Shown one piece after another: positions 1 through 6,600 of a DNA stretch of 8,766 bases. The stretch covers positions 1 through 8,766 of the forward strand of contig JASLFF010000816.1 of NCBI GenBank assembly GCA_030150795.1. Direction: 5' to 3'. Position 1 is the stretch's first letter; the number at the start of each line of letters is the position of its first letter. This DNA is from Terriglobales bacterium (GTDB taxonomy: Bacteria > Acidobacteriota > Terriglobia > Terriglobales > Gp1-AA117). Under the pieces are notes generated by a model. That model was not told the DNA's origin. It worked only from the letters and a program-made list of their open reading frames with translations, and made no database searches. Made by a program: the position numbers and the translations under genes.

Positions 1-678
1 GGCATTAGGATCAGCTAGATTGACGAGGCCCGTGGCCTGTGCTTTTGTGCTAACAAGATCGCTGGGCGGGCGCTGTACGGCAAAGTGCATCAAGATTACG
101 GTTTGGCCTGCCGGTATGGAAATGTTGTCCCAACGGTAGAAAATATTGTCGTTGGTCTGAATAAATTGCACCGTCGGTACAAGTGTTGAAGACGCGCCGC
201 CGAAAACATGGGCAAGCAACGGATCGCAGCAAATTCCACTTTGATCCGTAATCGCATAGGTAAAGTTAGTCTGCGCCGGCGAAACCACGATCCGCGTGTT
301 GTTGTCTGAACCGAGATTTCCAGTGATCGCCAGAGACACGACCACAGGAGCGGCGCCGGGATTCTGGATCTCCTCCAGGTAGCGCGCAAAGCCGCCCACA
401 GCGGGCGAGTAGATCTTGCGAGTTACCTGCAGATTGTGAATGAGCACGGGACCCAGGACAAGCTGGCGTCCCGCAGCCTCAAATGTAGCGGCATTGAGGC
501 ATGGGAACTGGCGCACAAAATCAGCGCCACTCAGGTTCGATTGATACATGCCGTCATAGGCATCATTGAATTGCCGATCCACGGTGCCACCATCATTCAA
601 TTGACCGTCGCACGACACGTCATAACGGAAATTGTCTGCTCCGTCGAGGTCAATCAGACCGAATCGCTGGAAGCTGAT
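1..678 (-). repeat. Domain X, copy X3 (C-terminus cut by the window edge; residues 2697-2922)
   Basis: It begins after C5 with FQRFGLIDLDGADNFRYD and C2719 (SCDGQ). FPCLN (C2756), A-G-R-Q, V-T-R-K at 2781-2784, YSPAVGGFARYLEEIQNPG, ITGNLGSDNN, GICCDPLLAHVFGG (C2846-C2847), W2879, SIPAGQ and M2893-H2894-F2895 follow. The frame leaves the window in the tail (VNLADPNA), which aligns with QTDPDE of X2. The next residues, beyond position 1, should therefore resemble F-x-G-M-T-x-x-E and V-V-N-F, followed by more small modules. The two separated cysteines are 37 residues apart, exactly as in X2. Confidence 0.8.
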
Positions 679-3600
679 GGCATTCCCGAGCGTGATATTG
701 AGATTAAGGGGCGAATCGGTTGTGAGCACACCTGTCGCGGTCCCGGCCGAAGTCCCAGATTGATCAACTGCTCCAACCTGCAACGATCCTACCTGCACAC
801 CATTGATCTGGTAGTTACCAAGAGCATCGGCGGTAGTCTGGCCGTTGAAGTTTCCTTCAGGGCCAAAGCTGTCAACGCTTACAACTGAGACAAAGGGATT
901 CACAGCCGGCGTAATACCATCGGCGCCGAAGATCACGCCGAAAACGGTGCCGGTGGCAGGCATGTTGATATCAACTGTAGCAACCTGGCCATCCGTCAGC
1001 AGTGCACCGTCACCATTGGCATACGTTTGATTGAAGTTCAGGAACGCCTGCACCGTGAACGGCCCAAGAGGCACACGCGAGAACTGGTACACACCAAAGC
1101 TGTCTGTGCTGCCAAACAGATTAAAGTTGGCGCCAATGGTTGCAACCGCTACCTGGGCAAATGGCACCGGGTTGCCGTTATTGTCGCGCACAGTACCTTT
1201 GATCGCTCCGCTGAGCAGGATCACGTTCAGCACTTCAGGTTGCGTCACGTCAGTGAGCGTCACATTGGACGTGGAAACGATTCCTGAATTCGGGTCCTGG
1301 GCGTAGAGCGTGAAAGTGCCCACCGGGAGGCCCACAATTCCGAAGCCTCCATTCGCATCAGTTTGCGGCAGGAAGGTTGTCATATTTCCAAACGAATCCA
1401 GTTGAGAAATCACAACCGTCGGGAACGGGACAACCGTGCCATCAGAATAGCTAACCGTGCCGCTCACTACAGACAGAGGCAGAGTGAGATCAATGGTTAT
1501 GACATCGCCATTTGATACAAAGGTCCCAGTCTTTTCTGCGAATACCAATGAGTTGATAATAGAGGTCGCTCGCACCTTAAAGCCCTGAGGTCCGGCGCTG
1601 ACGCCATTGAACTTGTAGAAGCCATTCGCATCTGTGCCGCCAAGCGCGAGTTGAATGCCCGTGGCCACATCAAGAACTTCAACATCTGTTGCGACGACCG
1701 GGGTCAACCCATCCGCAGCTGTCACGTGGCCCTGGATCGTGCCGGTAATACCTGCATTGATGGTGATGAAGACAGTTGAGCCAACATCACTCGACTGCAC
1801 CACACCGCTTGCTTCGCCGACAAAGCCGTTCTGGTAAGCGGTTACCGTGAAGCTGCCGGCCGGAACATTGGGAATTGACAACGTACCGGAACTATCAGTG
1901 ATTCCGGCAATCCTCTGAGCGGTTCCAGACTTGAGCACAATCTCCGCGCCGGAAAGCGGGGTGGATCCATCACGCTGCAAGGCAGTGACGTTGACCATGG
2001 CTGTTCCAGGCAGGATCGCTTGATTGACCAGGTTGAAGTTCACAACCTGGGCTTTCTCGGCGTCCGTCATGCCGGTGAACTCATCCGGATCAGTCTGGTT
2101 TACAAGCGCCTGGGCCTGTGCCTGCATGCCAGGCAGGTCGTTCGGATCTCGCTGCACATCAAAGTGCATTACGATTGCCGATCCGCCCGGAGGTATCGTC
2201 ATGTTCCAGTCGTAAGAAACCGACCGGGTATCGTTGGGGAACAGGAGATCGCCGGCAGGGACAGCGGCATTTGGTCCGGCAAAAACAGCACCCAGCAATG
2301 GCGTGCAGCAGAAACTAGTACCGGTTACCGCATAGGTATTACCTGTATCTCCGGGAGCCACCTGGATCGTGATGCTTCCAGCGTCGAGGAAGCTTTGAAC
2401 CAATGGCGTAACCGGTACAGGCTGTTGCGTGGTGTTGTTGAGAACTTCCAGGTAGCGGGTGAATCCGCCGCTTGCGGGCGAGTACACCTTGCGCGTAACG
2501 GAAACGCCGCTTACGCCTGCCGGCCCGAAGTCTATTTCGCGCCCAGATTGTGCGGTCTGTGCTCCGGCAAGGCAGGGGAAGAATTCATTGAAGTTGGAGC
2601 CACTAAATTCAAGGTTTTCAGCGCCCGAGTACCCGCGGCTGAGACTGCCATCGATGCGACCGCCAGACTCGATTTCTCCGTCGCATTCGATGTCATAACG
2701 ATAACCGTTTGTTCCATCCAGATTGAACGTGAACAGTCTGGTGTCAAAGAAGTCAAAGCCCTGGCCGAGCACCACGTTAATAGTGGTGTTCTGTCCAGCC
2801 GTCACTTGTCCGGCAGCGAAGCCGCTGGTAGTGAAAGTAACCGGGTCCGCAGTAGTGATGTGGACAGTGCCAACCGAGATCCCACCGAGCGCGTAGTTGC
2901 CATTCGCATCGGTGCGAACAAAGTTGTAAGAGAAGCCTTCCGGTCCTGTGCTGTCCAGGCTTTCTATGTTCACCGGAGCATTTGCCGCCGGAGTAACGCC
3001 GTCAGAATTGAAGACGGTGCCGCTTACGCTACCAAAGGCCGGCAATATCGGATTTAGAACAACGGTATCACCATCCGAAAGCAGGCTGCCCCTCATGGTA
3101 ACGAAGAGTTCGAAATTGTCGTCAACCGCCTGCAACGTGAACCGGCCCAGTGGCACATGGCTGAACACATAGTTGCCTTCTGCGTCAGCTCGCGTGAATG
3201 CATCGCGACGCATCCCGGCATTTGCCATACCTATATCAGCAAAGGGTGATGGATTACCGGTGGAATCGTAAACCACGCCCTTGACTGTTCCGGTTGGCGG
3301 CATCGTGACATTCACTATCACGGGAACATTGATGTCTGACACCGCGCCACTGGTGACCTGGGTGAGACCAGAATTGGAGTCTTGTACCGTGAGAGTAAAG
3401 TTTCCGACCAATGGGCCGGCAACGGAATAGCTGCCGTCTGCTCCGTTGCTGTTGGCGAAGAATGAAAACACATTGCCATTCGCATCAGTTTGCGTCACGA
3501 AAACTTGCGGGAACGGTACGCCTGTGCCGTCAGTGTAAGTGATTGTACCCTTCACGACGCCGATTGGAATTGTGACGTTGACCGTGACCGTCTGTCCGAA

Positions 3601-6600
3601 ACCAGTGAAGACTCCCGTATTCTCGCCGAATACGCTGAAGTTGGAAGGCGAGAATGCATCAACGCGGAAGCCGGCGCCGCCGGTGGTTATGTTGGAAATG
3701 AAATACGATCCGCCAGAGCTGAATGTTGAACCCAGGAAATTGCCGGTGGCCGCATCGAAGACCTCAACCGTGGTTTGCACCAGGGTCTGGCCATCTGAAG
3801 CAAAGACCTGACCGCTGACATTCCCCCTTGACGGAGCGTTGATTGTGATATTGACCGAGCCGCCATCATCGGCGGGCGTAACGACACCCACTGCGCTTCC
3901 GGCAAACTGGAAGGTGTTTGGTGCGAAGGCCTCAACCGTGAAGCTGCCTTCAGGCACGTTTGGAATGTTCACGACGCCGTTGACATCGGTAGTGCCGCCA
4001 AAGCGGAAGCAGCAGTCCTGAGCAAACTTGATGTCGACCTGGGAATTCGCGAGCGGAACATTGCCCGCCTGCTGGACAATTACATGCACTGTTGCCAGCG
4101 CCGGTATCACGGCGTTCACGGTAAGAGTTGCCCCATCACCGGGAACCACGTTGTTGTTGATCGTACGGAAATCGCCAAAACCACGCGGATCAAAGGCTTG
4201 CAAAGTAAATGGACGACCCGCAACAACCTGCGTAATTGTATAGAGACCATTTGCATCAGTTAGTGCGGAAGCAAACGGCACGTTGTTACCGAATATCTGG
4301 ACCGTAGCATTTGCTGCCGCGCTTCCGTTCACAAATGTCACTCGTCCGGTAACCACGCCTGTGCCCGGCAGTATCACGGTGATCGGAACAACCTGTCCGT
4401 CACTCGCAATGGTGCCGTTTACATCGGTAAAGATGCCGTTATTGCTTGGATGGTGCCCGCGAACCGTAAACGCTCCCACCGGAACATTGGCGATGGTCAT
4501 CCTACCGTTGGCATCCGTGAACCCAACAAATCTGAAGAATCCGGTCGCAGCCTCAAGGATATCGACCTGACTGTTCGCAGCAGCAGTACCGCTGGCAAAG
4601 TTCACCTGCACCTGCACTGTACCCAGACCGATCAACGCGAGGTTCTGCGTAGTGGTCTGGTCTTTTGCCACAGAGATCTGGGCCGAGGTCGGGGCTCCCG
4701 TATTCGGTTCAAACGCCTTCAGGCTAAACACACCTGTGGGAATATCAAAGAACGTGAACTGCCCGTTGGCATCGGTGCGCAAATCGCGTTCAAAGAAGCC
4801 GAATGCTGTGGATCCCTGCACACTTACTGCAACATTTGGAGCTGGAATTCCACCGGCTGTAGTAATTGTGCCGGTCACAGCCCCGGTAGGCTCGATGAAG
4901 ATATCGGCATTGCTGGCCCGTCCGGCAGTTACTGCGACACTGTTCGAACCAAACAGATCGCTACCGCCCTGCGGCACTGAAGTTTCCGCCTGGAGGCTGA
5001 AGACTCCTGGTGGAACGCCGGTTAACACATAAGAACCATCTGGATTGATGTTAGTAAAGTTAAAGGAATTACCGAACAGTTCTACCGAGCCATTGTTCAC
5101 TGCAACGCCGGTGTGGCGACGCACGAATCCTTGAACGACGCCAGTGTTTGTGAAGACTACATCCTGCGCGGCACTGCTCTGGCCTGGAGCAAACGCACCA
5201 GTATCGATGGGCGAAGCGATTCCCGTAAACGGATGGAACGCCTGTACGCTAAAGGCATCTATCGGCACGGGTAAGCTGCTGCCGGAGTTGTTGTACGTGG
5301 ATGTGACATTGTACGTGCCGTCTGCGGCGCTAGTAACCTGCAACGTACGGGCGTAGAAGAGGTTATCGCTGTGGAAGCGTACCGTGGCGTTCGGCACGAT
5401 TGTGACTCCATCACCCGCTAGAACCCTTCCAGTGACGGTGCCGTTCACCGCGGGCAAAGGCGCCAATGCGCTTACTCCGCTGGTGGGCACGGCAAAGTTC
5501 CGGATTTCAGTGATTTCATCCGGACTCAGGCCTGCCAGAGCTTCCGGTGGCAACTGGCTCAGTCGATCAGCAGATGCGGCGGCGGAGGCTCGGCTCACCT
5601 GTTGCGCGCCAAAATGCATATAGGCCACAGTGCCGCCTGCGGGAATCGTAATATTGCTCCACGTGATGGCCAGCTGTCCCGGGCTGAAGTTCGGGTTCGA
5701 AACATACGTGGCCGAGGCCGCATGATCGGCTGCTCCAACTCCGTCAAAGCTGAATGCAAGCGCTGGTATGAAGCAGCAATTCAGGAACGGATCGCCGTCC
5801 ACTATGTCGCCGATGACCACCCAGCGGTCCGGGTTCGCAGGATCCGATACATCAAGAACTTTATCGCCAGAAGAACTGGCCTGGATAACCGGCGAGTTGT
5901 TAAACGGACGAACGTTGGAGGTTACGCGGAGATCAACCGTCACTGGGCTAGTGCCTGGGTTGGTGAGAATTTCGAGATAGCGGGCGAAGTATCCGTCCTG
6001 CGGCAAGAATACTTTGCGGGTCACGTTCAGGCCGGCAAGACCGCTCTGGCGGATCACGATTTCGCGTCCGTTCTGCTCGGTGGTGGCAAAGCCGGTGCCG
6101 GTAAATGGATTCGGCGTTCCTGCCGTTATTACATCAAGGTGGAAGCCACTGCGATTCGTGTTGAAATCGCCGCCATAAACCGAGTTTGTGCCATCCAGAA
6201 TCGAGCCATCACTCTGGACATTAAAGAAGAAGTCACTCGCATCCCAAAGGTTCGTCGGCAGGTTGATAGCGTTGTTGAGAAGTTGGATATCGACGATAGC
6301 CACAGCCCCGTCGCCGGCAATCTGTCCTGAAGCTTCCGCCACCAACTGCTGCGCGGGAACGCTGGCAGTCACCGTAAACGAGCCGGTTGGCACGCTATTA
6401 ATGGTGTATGCACCAGAGGCGTTGGATGTTGCCGAGAAGAAACCGCCAACCTGCGCGTTAGCGCTTTGCAATGTGATGTTGACGCCATTCGCCAGCGTGC
6501 CGTTAGGATTGCGAACAGTTCCCTGCACTGTTCCCAGACCCACGAACACCAAATTTGTAGTGATCACATCACCATTGCTGGCCAGACTGATGCCTGTGTT

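Larger units (their letters stand above)
1..4089 (-). repeat. Long direct duplication 2: B6-B10-X2 versus C1-C5-X3
   Basis: Copy 1 (about 2080-4089) and copy 2 (about 1-2001) each consist of five small modules followed by one X domain. Module starts are offset by 698, 694, 696, 694 and 694 residues and the M-H-F motif of X by 693 (2,079 bases), so almost no insertion or deletion has accumulated. Copy 2 runs off the window edge, so its true end is not seen. The two copies adjoin directly: C1 begins where X2 ends, as expected for a tandem event such as unequal crossing-over within the gene. Confidence 0.78.

Noticed and set aside
96..389. Short minus-strand open frames in other registers (also 50-232, 1497-1685, 2532-2756, 3687-3935, 6129-6320, 7140-7373, 7860-8099 and 8348-8599)
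   Set aside because: They sit out of frame inside the giant gene, whose own frame shows domain conservation at the same places. Their ATG starts have no convincing independent context.
2020..3057. A 345-codon ATG-started open frame on the plus strand
   Set aside because: It is exactly codon-antisense to the giant gene. Its stops correspond to the sense codons TTA, CTA and TCA, which the gene uses rarely, so long antisense openness is expected. Its translation has no repeat pattern or recognisable motif.
5602..6330. A 242-codon plus-strand open frame, with similar ones at 4450-4980 and 436-888
   Set aside because: All share the same antisense frame and explanation. They overlie clearly conserved X and module sequence on the minus strand.
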